This document shows, one piece after another, positions 26,461 to 35,129 of a DNA stretch of 64,000 nt (positions within the stretch are counted from its first letter, which is position 1; each line of letters starts with the position of its first letter). Under the pieces are notes generated by a model. The model did not search any database. It saw nothing but the letters and a program-made list of their open reading frames with translations, and had not been told where the DNA came from. A program made the translations under genes and the position numbers. Source of the DNA: Bacteroidales bacterium (lineage in GTDB: Bacteria; Bacteroidota; Bacteroidia; Bacteroidales; F082); assembly GCA_028704385.1 (NCBI GenBank), contig JAQVLA010000012.1, positions 1 to 64,000 of the forward strand, in the 5' to 3' direction.

Positions 26461-26663
26461 TGCAGATTTTTTTAAATAACAGACCAGAACAAATAGAAGG
26501 TGACGAAATTACGATCAGTGAACTGATCAGGCAAAAGAATTTCACTTTTAAGTTGCTGGTAACCAAAATAAATGGCAAGTTAGTGCGGGTTGGTGAGCGT
26601 GATACGACCCGGGTACGAAATGGCGATACAGTTGAAGTGATGCACTTAATTTCGGGTGGATGA
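26460..26663 (+). CDS. thiS: ThiS/MoaD-like sulfur carrier protein
   Basis: A 67-aa ubiquitin-fold protein ending in the required Gly-Gly (VMHLISGG). NGDTVEVMHLISGG is a ThiS-type tail; the core GKLVRVGERDTTRVRNGD fits the beta-grasp fold. Its ATG overlaps the thiF stop, so the pair is translationally coupled. No thiG, thiH, moaA or moaE is nearby, so this is an isolated sulfur-transfer pair. The neighbouring tungsten/molybdenum enzyme makes a pterin role plausible (inference). Confidence 0.85.
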   Translation: MQIFLNNRPEQIEGDEITISELIRQKNFTFKLLVTKINGKLVRVGERDTTRVRNGDTVEVMHLISGG

Positions 26664-26672
26664 TCTAACTGA

Positions 26673-27338
26673 TTGATGATGAGGTGGCTCAAAAAAATAT
26701 TTATCTCCTCCGTGATTTTGCCCGGGATATTTTTACTGGCATTGTTTCTGAATTATAAGTTTGTTTCAGAAGAGGCTGCCTCTAAGATTGTGTATCAAAT
26801 TGATTCCTTGCAGCCGGTTAAAGTGGGGCTGGTATTGGGAACTTCAAAATACAGTGTTTCCGGGACGATCAACTCCTTTTACAAGAACCGTATTGATGCT
26901 GCCTTACAGCTTTATGAGGCTGGCAAAGTGGATTATTTGATCGTGAGTGGCGACAACAGACATGCGTCCTACAATGAACCTCGCTTTATGATGCTGGATT
27001 TGATAGAAAAAGGTGTTCCTGCTGATCATATAATTCCTGATTATGCAGGTTTCAGGACCTTTGATTCGATGGTGAGAGCTAAAAAGGTTTTTATGTTGGA
27101 CTCTGTTATTTTGATCTCACAGGTCTTTCATTTGGAAAGGGCTTTGTTTATAGCACAAAAATACAACCTGAAAGCCCTTGGTTTTGCGGCGGATTTTCCG
27201 GATTCTGAAGCTGCCTTCAAAGTAGTGATTCGTGAGTATTTTGCCCGCATTCGGATGATGCTTGATCTTTATATTTTAAAAACTGAACCACATTTTTTGG
27301 GCGAGGAAATTCCTGTATTACCAAAAGATTCGGTTTAA
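26673..27338 (+). CDS. SanA/YdcF-like DUF218 membrane protein
   Basis: A 221-aa protein with one N-terminal membrane helix (about residues 8-27) and a DUF218 domain: LVLGTSKYSVSG near 53, KNRIDAALQLYEAGKVDYLIVSGDN near 70-93, and IRMMLDLY near the C-terminus. It resembles SanA of enterobacteria, an inner-membrane protein affecting envelope permeability. Biochemical role unknown. Nine bases after the ThiS gene; its stop overlaps the stop of the convergent methyltransferase gene within TTAA. Confidence 0.82.
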   Translation: MMMRWLKKIFISSVILPGIFLLALFLNYKFVSEEAASKIVYQIDSLQPVKVGLVLGTSKYSVSGTINSFYKNRIDAALQLYEAGKVDYLIVSGDNRHASYNEPRFMMLDLIEKGVPADHIIPDYAGFRTFDSMVRAKKVFMLDSVILISQVFHLERALFIAQKYNLKALGFAADFPDSEAAFKVVIREYFARIRMMLDLYILKTEPHFLGEEIPVLPKDSV

Positions 27339-28069
27339 GTGCTGTTTTTCACGATCACCAGACTTGTGTCTTTGTCCGGAATGAGGACAGGATTTTCGGG
27401 TATTTGTTTAACGAATTCATTCACGGCTTCCATCAAGGCCGGCCATTTTTGATTGTAATCATGAACGATTAGAAGCCCGGCGGGAACCAATCGATCGTAA
27501 AAGAACCGCAAACCTTCTGCCGTTGGTTTGGCCAAATCGGCATCCAGACTGGCCAAACAAAACTTTTGATCAGAAAGGCGGGTGCTTTGGTCTGAGAAAT
27601 TGCCCGGATAGTAGTGGATGAGCTCCGAATGCCCCAGTTTTGTTTTAACTTTTTCGAGTGAGGTATCCGCAAAATGCTGTGGCGTATAGGTGGCTGCTTC
27701 GCCTTTTTCATTAATCAGGTCAGCTTCGTCAAAACCAGTAAATGTATCGAACAGATGGATTCTTTTTTCGGGTGCCATCAAATGCAATATTTGGGCTGTA
27801 TCACCTTTGTAAACACCGAGCTCTGCCAAATCGCCATCCAGTTTGCAGGCTTGTATTCTTTTCACTTGAAGCCAGAAAAGCATAAACCTTTGTTTGTCGG
27901 GATAGCTTTTGAAAATGCGTATCAATTTAGGATCGATAGTTCCATTTTTTTTGGCCTGAATAAAAGCTTCAGGAAGTTTTCCATTACCTGACTTGAAATC
28001 AAACCAAAAAATTGCAAACATGATTGCAAAAACCACAAAAACGACCAGGCCAATAATTTCGAGAAACAT
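27335..28069 (-). CDS. TylF/MycF-like SAM methyltransferase
   Basis: A 244-aa protein with an N-terminal membrane helix (about residues 4-25) and a TylF-type methyltransferase domain: LAELGVYKGDTAQILH near 80, the acidic strand end HLFDTFTGFDEADL near 100, and the metal/substrate region SLDADLAKPTAEGL and HDYNQKWP near 170 and 217. TylF members O-methylate sugars; here the target is unknown, perhaps a glycan. ATG start, with a TAATTTCG box 28 bases upstream. The tRNA-Arg transcript ends just upstream. Confidence 0.75.
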   Translation of the reverse strand: MFLEIIGLVVFVVFAIMFAIFWFDFKSGNGKLPEAFIQAKKNGTIDPKLIRIFKSYPDKQRFMLFWLQVKRIQACKLDGDLAELGVYKGDTAQILHLMAPEKRIHLFDTFTGFDEADLINEKGEAATYTPQHFADTSLEKVKTKLGHSELIHYYPGNFSDQSTRLSDQKFCLASLDADLAKPTAEGLRFFYDRLVPAGLLIVHDYNQKWPALMEAVNEFVKQIPENPVLIPDKDTSLVIVKNST

Positions 28070-28159
28070 ACAGCTGTTGTGAGATTATGTGATAAGCGAA
28101 ATTACGTTTTTTTGTTTTGAGTGCCTAAGGCATTGAATCAAATCAAATTTTCTTTAATA

Positions 28160-28197
28160 AAAAAACGCTTGTAAAATTTTGCTTACAAGCGTTTTTT
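28160..28197 (-). terminator. Terminator of tRNA-Arg
   Basis: Perfect 10-bp stem ACGCTTGTAA/TTACAAGCGT with A runs on one side and T runs on the other, so it can work in both directions. It begins directly after the tRNA-Arg 3' end. Confidence 0.85.
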
Positions 28198-28198
28198 G

Positions 28199-28270
28199 TG
28201 ACCCCATCGGGATTCGAACCCAAATCGTCAGAACCGGAATCTGAAATTCTATCCATTGAACTATGGGGCC
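28199..28270 (-). tRNA. tRNA-Arg (anticodon CCG)
   Basis: Minus-strand cloverleaf: acceptor GGCCCCA/TGGGGTC, D-arm GTTCAATGGATAGAAT, anticodon stem TCAGA/TCTGA with loop TTCCGGT (anticodon CCG), T loop TTCGAAT, discriminator A. CCA not encoded. Confidence 0.95.
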
Positions 28271-28284
28271 ATAGAACCAGCCTG

Positions 28285-28292
28285 CAAAGTTA
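28285..28292 (-). promoter_or_regulatory. -7 element of tRNA-Arg promoter
   Basis: Minus-strand TAACTTTG, exact TAnnTTTG, 14 bases before the tRNA 5' end. No TTG at 19 bases. Confidence 0.6.
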
Positions 28293-28329
28293 CATTTTTA
28301 TCACAATAGTTGTATCCGTACCTGATATT

Positions 28330-28360
28330 AAAAAAAATGCCGGAACATTTGATCCGGCAT
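28330..28360 (-). terminator. Terminator after the 960-aa T9SS cargo gene
   Basis: Stem ATGCCGGA/TCCGGCAT with an eight-base loop; on the minus strand it is followed by eight T. Twenty bases after the stop at 28381. Confidence 0.85.
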
Positions 28361-28380
28361 AAATTTTTAACGTTGTGATG

Positions 28381-31263
28381 TTATTCAATAATTAGTTTTT
28401 CTCTGAGGGTTTTGTCCTGAGTTTTCACCTGGATGATATAAACACCTTTGGGTAAGTAAGAAAAGTCGTAGCTTTTATCTTTTTCAGCTATTGCAGAAGC
28501 AAATAACTGTCTTCCTGAAATATCCATAATTTCAATTCTTTCGGCTTGCATGCCTTCAGACAGTTGTAATCTGAAATGCCCATTCGTTGGATTAGGCTGC
28601 ATCTGTAAGTTAATATTTTCCGTTGAATGATCAGCAATAGAAACTGTTGCTCCCAACTCAACTGCGGTGATATACAACGGGTTACCATAGAAGCTGTAAG
28701 TTTCAAAAGCAATTCTGATATCTGATTGACCAGCCCATTCATTCAGGCTTAGCGTGATGCAATCGGCACCCCAGTCAACACCGCACCAATCCCAAACATT
28801 CACGGGCACAAATCCTTCAACCTGCGGATGCGTAGCAAAATTACCGCTTCCATTTTCAGCATCGGCAAAAATGCGCGTCCAGTTATTGCCACAATCATCA
28901 CTTACATAGATAATCAGTGAGTCGGCATAGACATCGTGTCTTTTGGCATAGGCATGTTTAAAAGTTAGGTTTACCTGAGCAAGGCCACTTAGATTTATCG
29001 GAGGAGTGATCAATCTGTCGCGCTGGCCTATGGCGTAGTAATTTGTAAAATCCAATACAGCTGCTTTGTCTGTCTCATTCAATCCACCAACCTGAGTAAT
29101 TTCCCAGCTTATTTGATTGTCAGGATTCCAGATTTCCCAGCCTGCTTCTTCAAAACTTATACTTTGAAAATACTCCTCAAAAGGCAAGGCTTTTCCCCCG
29201 ACTGTGATCATCTCGAATTTTGTATCGGAAGCACTTCCATTAAGGTTTGTTGCCGTTAGCGATACAGAATAGTTTCCGGGGGCATCAAAAACTACAACCG
29301 GATTTTGAGAGAAAGCATCGGTGCCATCAATAAAAGTTACCGTTTCGGGAGTAAAACTCCATTCCCAGCTTCTTGGGAGATAAGTACTGTTATCATTAAA
29401 GGCTATGGCAGTTCCTGTACAGACTAATTCTTCAGATGCAGTAAAATCAACTTCAGGAAGCAGGCTGCTGCTGGTAGTAATATAAGCTGTTTTAGTGATG
29501 GTGTTTGATCCAAAATCATTCGAAGCTGTCAGGCTTACAGCAAAAGTTCCGATCTCATTAAACTGTATCCCTTCCGGATTTTGATCTTCAGATGTGGCAG
29601 GCTCACCAGCCTCAAAAGTCCAGCTCCAGTTTGCAGGAACACCTGCAGTAAGGTCTTTAAAATCAATAATTTCGCCAACAGGAATAAGTGTATGTGAAGC
29701 TTCAAAATCCGCTATCGGTTCGAAAGCAACTCTCAGATAAGCCCATTGTGTAGCCCAGCGATCGCCACCTGATGGAAGATCGGCATATTGTTGTAAAACC
29801 CAGAAATCATATCCGTTTATCGGATCTAACATGGTTGCCGAATAATCGCCCCAGCGATTACGTCCTCCGCCAAATGTTTTGTAATAAGGGGCCAAGCCAT
29901 CCTTATACTGATATGAATCTCTGAAAGTGTTGGGTGGGTCAGAATGATAGCGAAAAGAATAGGCAGCACTGGCATATTGATTCTCCGAAAAACTACTATA
30001 ACCGATTACCGCATCATTAAATTCGTTTACGGCAATAGTTGCAAATGCATAGGACATCCCACCTTCGGGATCATCTATCCGGCCCCATTGAAGTATATCG
30101 CCTTCAGGTGTAAGATTCCACCATTGCACTGCTGTACGCTGAGGATTGTTTGCCGGTAAAAAAACATGATGCGTTGCCCATAACATGCCGTTTTTCATGA
30201 TCACATTTTCCATGCGATGATCCACGGCATTAATGTCCTGTTCCGATCCCATTTGCGGCAGAAAATCACCGCTTCCACCCACAGAGCCTGCCCACGGATT
30301 GGGTACTCCAATGGCACCCAGAAACGAAAATTCCGGTTCAGTCGTTTCACCACTTACTTTAAACATTCTGATGTACCCGTTTCCTCCCTGATCGCCATTA
30401 GCCGATGAGATGAGATACACATCTTCTTGTTCGGTGTCGTAGGTTATTGCCGGAACGAGCGTAAAACCCTGATTGGTAGTAAAACGTGTAAAATGGGGTG
30501 TTTCATCACCAGCATACATGGCCATTTTGTCGAAGACATAAACAGTACTGTAAAAACCATTGCCAAACATATTGCCCGAAACAACGATCCATTTGCCGTT
30601 GAATCCCATACTTGGGTAATCAAACCATACCTGATTAGCTGGATCGGCAATGTAGGAATAAAGGTACCATTCTCCTGATGGATCGCTGTTGGCTGAAACA
30701 CCTAAATATATCCGGGATTCACCGGGCGTGCTGCCCGAACAAGTAACAAAAATCCATCTGTCTTCATCAAAATCATACAGAATTTTTGGGTCAAAGGTGC
30801 TTCCTCCGGGAAGCTCATTCCAGAACATTCCAAGTGAAACAGTTCCCAGATTATTGCCAATTCTATCCTGTATCCTTACCTGTGTGTTGAGTGTTACCAT
30901 CAAATGATCGGGGCCTGGAGCTCCGTTCACATCCGGAGGAATTGAATTTCCGGAATCATCCAAACCCAGAAAAGTAGTGTCAGGTTGTGGTGAAACCTCA
31001 CGTAAAACAGGATTTTGCGTTAGCTGATTGCCAAGTGTAATAACCTCATCCTGATTTATTTCATAAAGTGGAAGTTCGCGATGTGGATTAGGTTTTTTGA
31101 ACGTATTGTATTCAATATCACCAAATTTAGCTGCATTTTCCTTTATGGTTGAAAATGAGGTTTTAACGCGTTTCTCGGCTTTGCTTTTCAGTACATCTGT
31201 TTGCGCAAAAAGTGTAAAACTAATAAGAAATAGTATTGTTATAGTTAGGATGTTTTTTTTCAT
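28381..31263 (-). CDS. T9SS-exported protein with two PKD-like domains and sorting tail
   Basis: A 960-aa secreted protein. Signal peptide MKKNILTITILFLISFTLFA. Residues about 90-540 form a beta-rich domain rich in aromatic and Gly residues (propeller-like) that I cannot name. Two PKD-like repeats follow (WSWTFEAGEPATSEDQNPEG and WEWSFTPETVTF regions, about 545-720), then a beta-sandwich of the choice-of-anchor/MAM-like kind (725-890). The tail is a type A T9SS sorting domain (MQPNPTNGHFRLQLSEG ... LPKGVYIIQVKT ... REKLIIE). The C-terminal half matches the next gene upstream, so the two are paralogues. Substrate unknown. Confidence 0.8.
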   Translation of the reverse strand: MKKNILTITILFLISFTLFAQTDVLKSKAEKRVKTSFSTIKENAAKFGDIEYNTFKKPNPHRELPLYEINQDEVITLGNQLTQNPVLREVSPQPDTTFLGLDDSGNSIPPDVNGAPGPDHLMVTLNTQVRIQDRIGNNLGTVSLGMFWNELPGGSTFDPKILYDFDEDRWIFVTCSGSTPGESRIYLGVSANSDPSGEWYLYSYIADPANQVWFDYPSMGFNGKWIVVSGNMFGNGFYSTVYVFDKMAMYAGDETPHFTRFTTNQGFTLVPAITYDTEQEDVYLISSANGDQGGNGYIRMFKVSGETTEPEFSFLGAIGVPNPWAGSVGGSGDFLPQMGSEQDINAVDHRMENVIMKNGMLWATHHVFLPANNPQRTAVQWWNLTPEGDILQWGRIDDPEGGMSYAFATIAVNEFNDAVIGYSSFSENQYASAAYSFRYHSDPPNTFRDSYQYKDGLAPYYKTFGGGRNRWGDYSATMLDPINGYDFWVLQQYADLPSGGDRWATQWAYLRVAFEPIADFEASHTLIPVGEIIDFKDLTAGVPANWSWTFEAGEPATSEDQNPEGIQFNEIGTFAVSLTASNDFGSNTITKTAYITTSSSLLPEVDFTASEELVCTGTAIAFNDNSTYLPRSWEWSFTPETVTFIDGTDAFSQNPVVVFDAPGNYSVSLTATNLNGSASDTKFEMITVGGKALPFEEYFQSISFEEAGWEIWNPDNQISWEITQVGGLNETDKAAVLDFTNYYAIGQRDRLITPPINLSGLAQVNLTFKHAYAKRHDVYADSLIIYVSDDCGNNWTRIFADAENGSGNFATHPQVEGFVPVNVWDWCGVDWGADCITLSLNEWAGQSDIRIAFETYSFYGNPLYITAVELGATVSIADHSTENINLQMQPNPTNGHFRLQLSEGMQAERIEIMDISGRQLFASAIAEKDKSYDFSYLPKGVYIIQVKTQDKTLREKLIIE

Positions 31264-31298
31264 AGTATTTGTGTTGGGATTTAGTTAGAATTTCATAT

Positions 31299-34200
31299 TT
31301 ATCTGAAAATCAATATTTTTCCGTGTTCGGTTTGAGTGTCAGATGTTATGGTGAACAGGTATGAGCCTGAAGGTATTCCTTGAACATCGATAACATTACT
31401 GGTATTTGAAATGTTCTTCTCAAGAATAACTTTCCCACTCAGGTCTGAAATTGAGAGCTGCATCTTTGCATCATCAGATGGCATTTCAATTACAAAATAA
31501 TCATTGGCAGGGTTGGGATAAACCCTGATCATACTGATTTTCTGATTGTCAGGCAGTGCGGTAGTATTGGTGATTACCAAATTTTTGATGTATAAGTTAT
31601 TGCCATAGTTGTTATAAGCTTCAAAGCGTAACATCAGGTTCGACTGTCCGACCCATTCGGTGAGGTCGATCAGTGGACAGTCAGCTCCATAGCCTTGTCC
31701 GCACCAGTCGTCATCCGAAGCTGGTTCAAAGAAAGCGGTAGTAGTTTCAGCAGTTTCAAAGCTGCCATTTCCATCAGGGCCGTTGGCATAAACTCGTGTC
31801 CAGCTTTCGCCGCAATCGGCACTCAGGCTTATGATGAGCGAATCCTTTTGCATATAGCGCATGGCATAGGCATAATCAAATTTCAGGTAAGCATTTTCAA
31901 AATCTCTGAGATTGATTACAGGGCTAACCAGATAATCGCGTGCTCCCATGCTGGTATAATTGAAGAAGTTCATCCAGATGGTGTGCGATTCATCAACTTG
32001 TTTCAACTCCCAGCTTCTTCCTTCATCAGGATTTACTCTTGTCCAGCCGGTTTCGTTGAAATCGCCTGCATCAAAATCGGCCTCATAGGGGATGGCCAGG
32101 CCACCAGTCTGTATGTAGTCAGTTAGGGTGGTTTCATTGGAACCTGTTGTATTAGCTGCCAATAGGGTCACATTGTAGCTGGCATCTTCATTGAATTGAA
32201 CCACAGGATTTTGCGAATATTCGTCAGTGCCTTCAACAAAAGTTACCGAGGTTGGTTCGAAAGACCATTGCCAGCTGTCAGGACAGTTTTCTGATTGATC
32301 TGTAAAATGCACCACCATACTGGTGCATCCTGAAGTTTGGTCAGCTTCAAAAGCGATTACGGGAGCAGCCGCATCCGTTACGGTGATATAATCCGCTTTT
32401 TGGTGTGTATCATTTCCCAGGGGATTTGTAACTGTGAGCGTAACCGAATAAACTCCTTCTTGTTCGTAACGGATGCCCTGCGGATGCTGACCTGCGGAAC
32501 TTGCCGGGTTTGCACCGTCAAATGTCCATTCCCATTCAAAAGGTGTTCCGGTCGTAAGGTCAGTAAAGTTGATGGTGCAACCGGCAGCCACATTTGTTGA
32601 AGTGGCTGCAAAGTCGGCTACCAGTGTGCCAATAAATGGCGGAGAACTCCATAATCCACGGCCATAAGTTGCAGCCCTAAGCCTGTCGCCAGATAAATTT
32701 TCGGTGTCGTAGTAAAACTCCAGTTCTGTTACTTTGGCACTGGCCGGCATCCCATTTCCAAATTCAATCCATTCTTCCAGTCCGGCATCCTTGTAAAACA
32801 CACCTACATTTGTTCCTATATAGATGGCATCCTGTGCGTTTTTGTAAAGCGCAATTGTATTAATTTGATTACCGCTTAGATTAGCTGTTATTTCAGTCCA
32901 GCTGGAACCTCTGTCTTCCGATTTATATATACGCGTTTGCTGAGCCATATATACCACATTTTCATCTGTATAACTTGTTTCCAGGGCTGTGATTGTATTT
33001 GGCAAGGGCAAACTTGACGTTCTGCTTGTCCAGTTTACTTCGTTATCTTTGGCATTTTCGGTGTACCATAATTTTTGACCGCTCGCAACATAAAGGATAG
33101 AAGTGTTTGCCCTCGACTGAGCCATCACATTCATATCACTGTTGTTCATATTGCTTATCTTTTGCCATTGAACAGTGCTGGTGCCACCGGATTTGATATT
33201 GGTGCTTCGCCAGATATTTTTATACCCCACAAACATGATGTTTCCATCTTCATGGTCAATCAGGAATGGAGTAACCCATCCGCCGCTTTCGGTGATTCCA
33301 TTTACACCTTCACCGGCAATCTGACCCTGATTGTTGTGATTATAAATTCTGTCGATAGAGCCGTAATAAATGGTTGAGTAGGAATAGCGATCGTCTTTTG
33401 GGTCGAAGGCACATTCCATACCATCTCCTCCGCCTACATTGATCCAGTTATGCGTTCCACCCACATAGGTTGATGAGCCATTGTCCTGATATCCGTTAAT
33501 GACAAAATCCGGATTTGTTTGACTAACACCCAGTTTGTAAGTCTGGCTGATCACAAGTCCGTTGGTAATTTCTTCCCAACTATTTCCCTGGTCATCAGTC
33601 CAGTAGATACCACCATCATTACCTACAAAAAGTTTTCCATTCACCGGATTATATTCCAAAATATGCAGATCGGCATGAACAGATTCCACACCACACCCAC
33701 CATACCAATGCGAGCTAATTGTCCAGGTAGAACCCCCATCCGTTGACTTGAAACTGTTCACGCCTCCGGCAATTATCACATTTTCATCATTGGGGTCAAC
33801 AGCAATATCGAGATCGTACCAGGCTTGCCCGCCACTACCTCCATTACAGTCCCAGCTCATGATATTTGGATAGTTTGATCGCATCACAAAGCTTAAACCG
33901 CTGTCATCAGAACGGTAAATACCTTTGAAGGAATCGGAATTCGTCTGCAGAAAATATACAACTTCAGGATTTGCCTCTGACACTCCAATCACACCCCGGG
34001 CAGCTCCCGAAAGGCCGTTATTCACCTGCGAAAAATTGCTGCCACCATCATCGGAACGATAAAAATTACCTCCGGTGGCTGCATAAATGATTTGTGGATC
34101 ACCGGGTTTGAACACGATTTCTTTAAAGTTTCCTGATTGTACCAAATTCCAGTTCAGGCCTGAATCGTCAGAAACGAAAACGCCATTACTTGCAGCAGCA

Positions 34201-34940
34201 AAAATTGTTTCATGATTATCGGGATGTTGAATCATCCGACCCACCGTGGCATTGCCCATGCCGTTGCTGCTTACTTCCCAACTGATACCTCCATCTTCGC
34301 TGCGCCAAACACCCAATCCGGGGGCATCACCAGCATCGCGGTCACCGGTTCCGAGCAGAATTAAATCAGGATTGGAGTAATCCACGATGATAGCTGAAAC
34401 ACCCAGTGTTGGCAGATGATCTGTAAGCACCTGCCAGCTTTCACCATGATCGGTGGTTTGCCATAATCCGCCCGACGGAGCACCTATATAAAAGTGATTT
34501 TCATCCGTTGGATGGAAAGCCAGCGCATTGATGCGGCCAAGTCCGCGATATCCATTGTATCCGGAGGGAACATCGAAGGGGCCGAGTGCTTCCCATTCGC
34601 CTCCTGTGGTCAGGTTTTTTCTGGTTTTTCTGAATTGTTGCCAAGCTTTCAAATCGCGATCCGGTGCTGGTCGGTTGCCATCAGGGCTAACCATCATCCC
34701 CATCATATACTCCCATCGTTTGAATGGTTTGAAGCCACTTCCTTTGGTGATCTCACGGTTTTCCCAATAGGTATTAAATGCCCTTACGGTGGCATGAAAA
34801 TTGGCGTTTTGGTCCTGCATCATCTCTACCCAGTAAGGATAATTGGCAGTGTCGGCCTGGTGGTTTTGTGCCTGTAAATTTACCTGAGCAAATGCGATTA
34901 TAAAAATCGTGGCAATTGCTGACAACAATAGTTTTTTCAT
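31299..34940 (-). CDS. T9SS-exported BNR/sortilin-like repeat protein with PKD-like domains
   Basis: A 1213-aa secreted protein. Signal peptide MKKLLLSAIATIFIIAFAQ. Residues about 110-800 contain many BNR/Asp-box-type repeats with the SxDxGxxW pattern (SEDGGISWEVS, SDDSGLNWNLV, STDGGSTWTIS, TDDQGNSWEEI, SEDRGSSWTEI), forming a Vps10/sortilin-like propeller. Two PKD-like domains, an anchor-type beta-sandwich and a type A sorting tail (YPNPANDYFVIEMPS ... IPSGSYLFTITSD) follow. The last ~400 residues are paralogous to the 960-aa neighbour 35 bases downstream. Asp-box propellers can be glycosidase-like, but no sialidase catalytic set was identified. Confidence 0.82.
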   Translation of the reverse strand: MKKLLLSAIATIFIIAFAQVNLQAQNHQADTANYPYWVEMMQDQNANFHATVRAFNTYWENREITKGSGFKPFKRWEYMMGMMVSPDGNRPAPDRDLKAWQQFRKTRKNLTTGGEWEALGPFDVPSGYNGYRGLGRINALAFHPTDENHFYIGAPSGGLWQTTDHGESWQVLTDHLPTLGVSAIIVDYSNPDLILLGTGDRDAGDAPGLGVWRSEDGGISWEVSSNGMGNATVGRMIQHPDNHETIFAAASNGVFVSDDSGLNWNLVQSGNFKEIVFKPGDPQIIYAATGGNFYRSDDGGSNFSQVNNGLSGAARGVIGVSEANPEVVYFLQTNSDSFKGIYRSDDSGLSFVMRSNYPNIMSWDCNGGSGGQAWYDLDIAVDPNDENVIIAGGVNSFKSTDGGSTWTISSHWYGGCGVESVHADLHILEYNPVNGKLFVGNDGGIYWTDDQGNSWEEITNGLVISQTYKLGVSQTNPDFVINGYQDNGSSTYVGGTHNWINVGGGDGMECAFDPKDDRYSYSTIYYGSIDRIYNHNNQGQIAGEGVNGITESGGWVTPFLIDHEDGNIMFVGYKNIWRSTNIKSGGTSTVQWQKISNMNNSDMNVMAQSRANTSILYVASGQKLWYTENAKDNEVNWTSRTSSLPLPNTITALETSYTDENVVYMAQQTRIYKSEDRGSSWTEITANLSGNQINTIALYKNAQDAIYIGTNVGVFYKDAGLEEWIEFGNGMPASAKVTELEFYYDTENLSGDRLRAATYGRGLWSSPPFIGTLVADFAATSTNVAAGCTINFTDLTTGTPFEWEWTFDGANPASSAGQHPQGIRYEQEGVYSVTLTVTNPLGNDTHQKADYITVTDAAAPVIAFEADQTSGCTSMVVHFTDQSENCPDSWQWSFEPTSVTFVEGTDEYSQNPVVQFNEDASYNVTLLAANTTGSNETTLTDYIQTGGLAIPYEADFDAGDFNETGWTRVNPDEGRSWELKQVDESHTIWMNFFNYTSMGARDYLVSPVINLRDFENAYLKFDYAYAMRYMQKDSLIISLSADCGESWTRVYANGPDGNGSFETAETTTAFFEPASDDDWCGQGYGADCPLIDLTEWVGQSNLMLRFEAYNNYGNNLYIKNLVITNTTALPDNQKISMIRVYPNPANDYFVIEMPSDDAKMQLSISDLSGKVILEKNISNTSNVIDVQGIPSGSYLFTITSDTQTEHGKILIFR

Positions 34941-35129
34941 CTACAAATATTTAAGCGGTTCCTAATCCTTATAAATGCAGGCACGAAAATACACTTTACA
35001 AAAAAATAACACGCAGAAAAGGATAAGAAAAAGCAGTTATTGAGATGTTTTTTCTAAAAATCCTGCTTTTTTTAGGATGTTTACCGCAATCCAAATTCGG
35101 AAATTTGTGAAAGCATAAATAACCTAAAT

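Noticed and set aside
34494-34877. Open frames antisense to the large sortilin-like gene.
   Set aside because: Shadows of a long, regular beta-repeat gene; no motif or promoter.
35030-35070. Possible terminator AAAAAGCAG ... CTGCTTTTT after prfC.
   Set aside because: The loop is about 30 bases and the stem is AT-rich; too weak to list as a feature.
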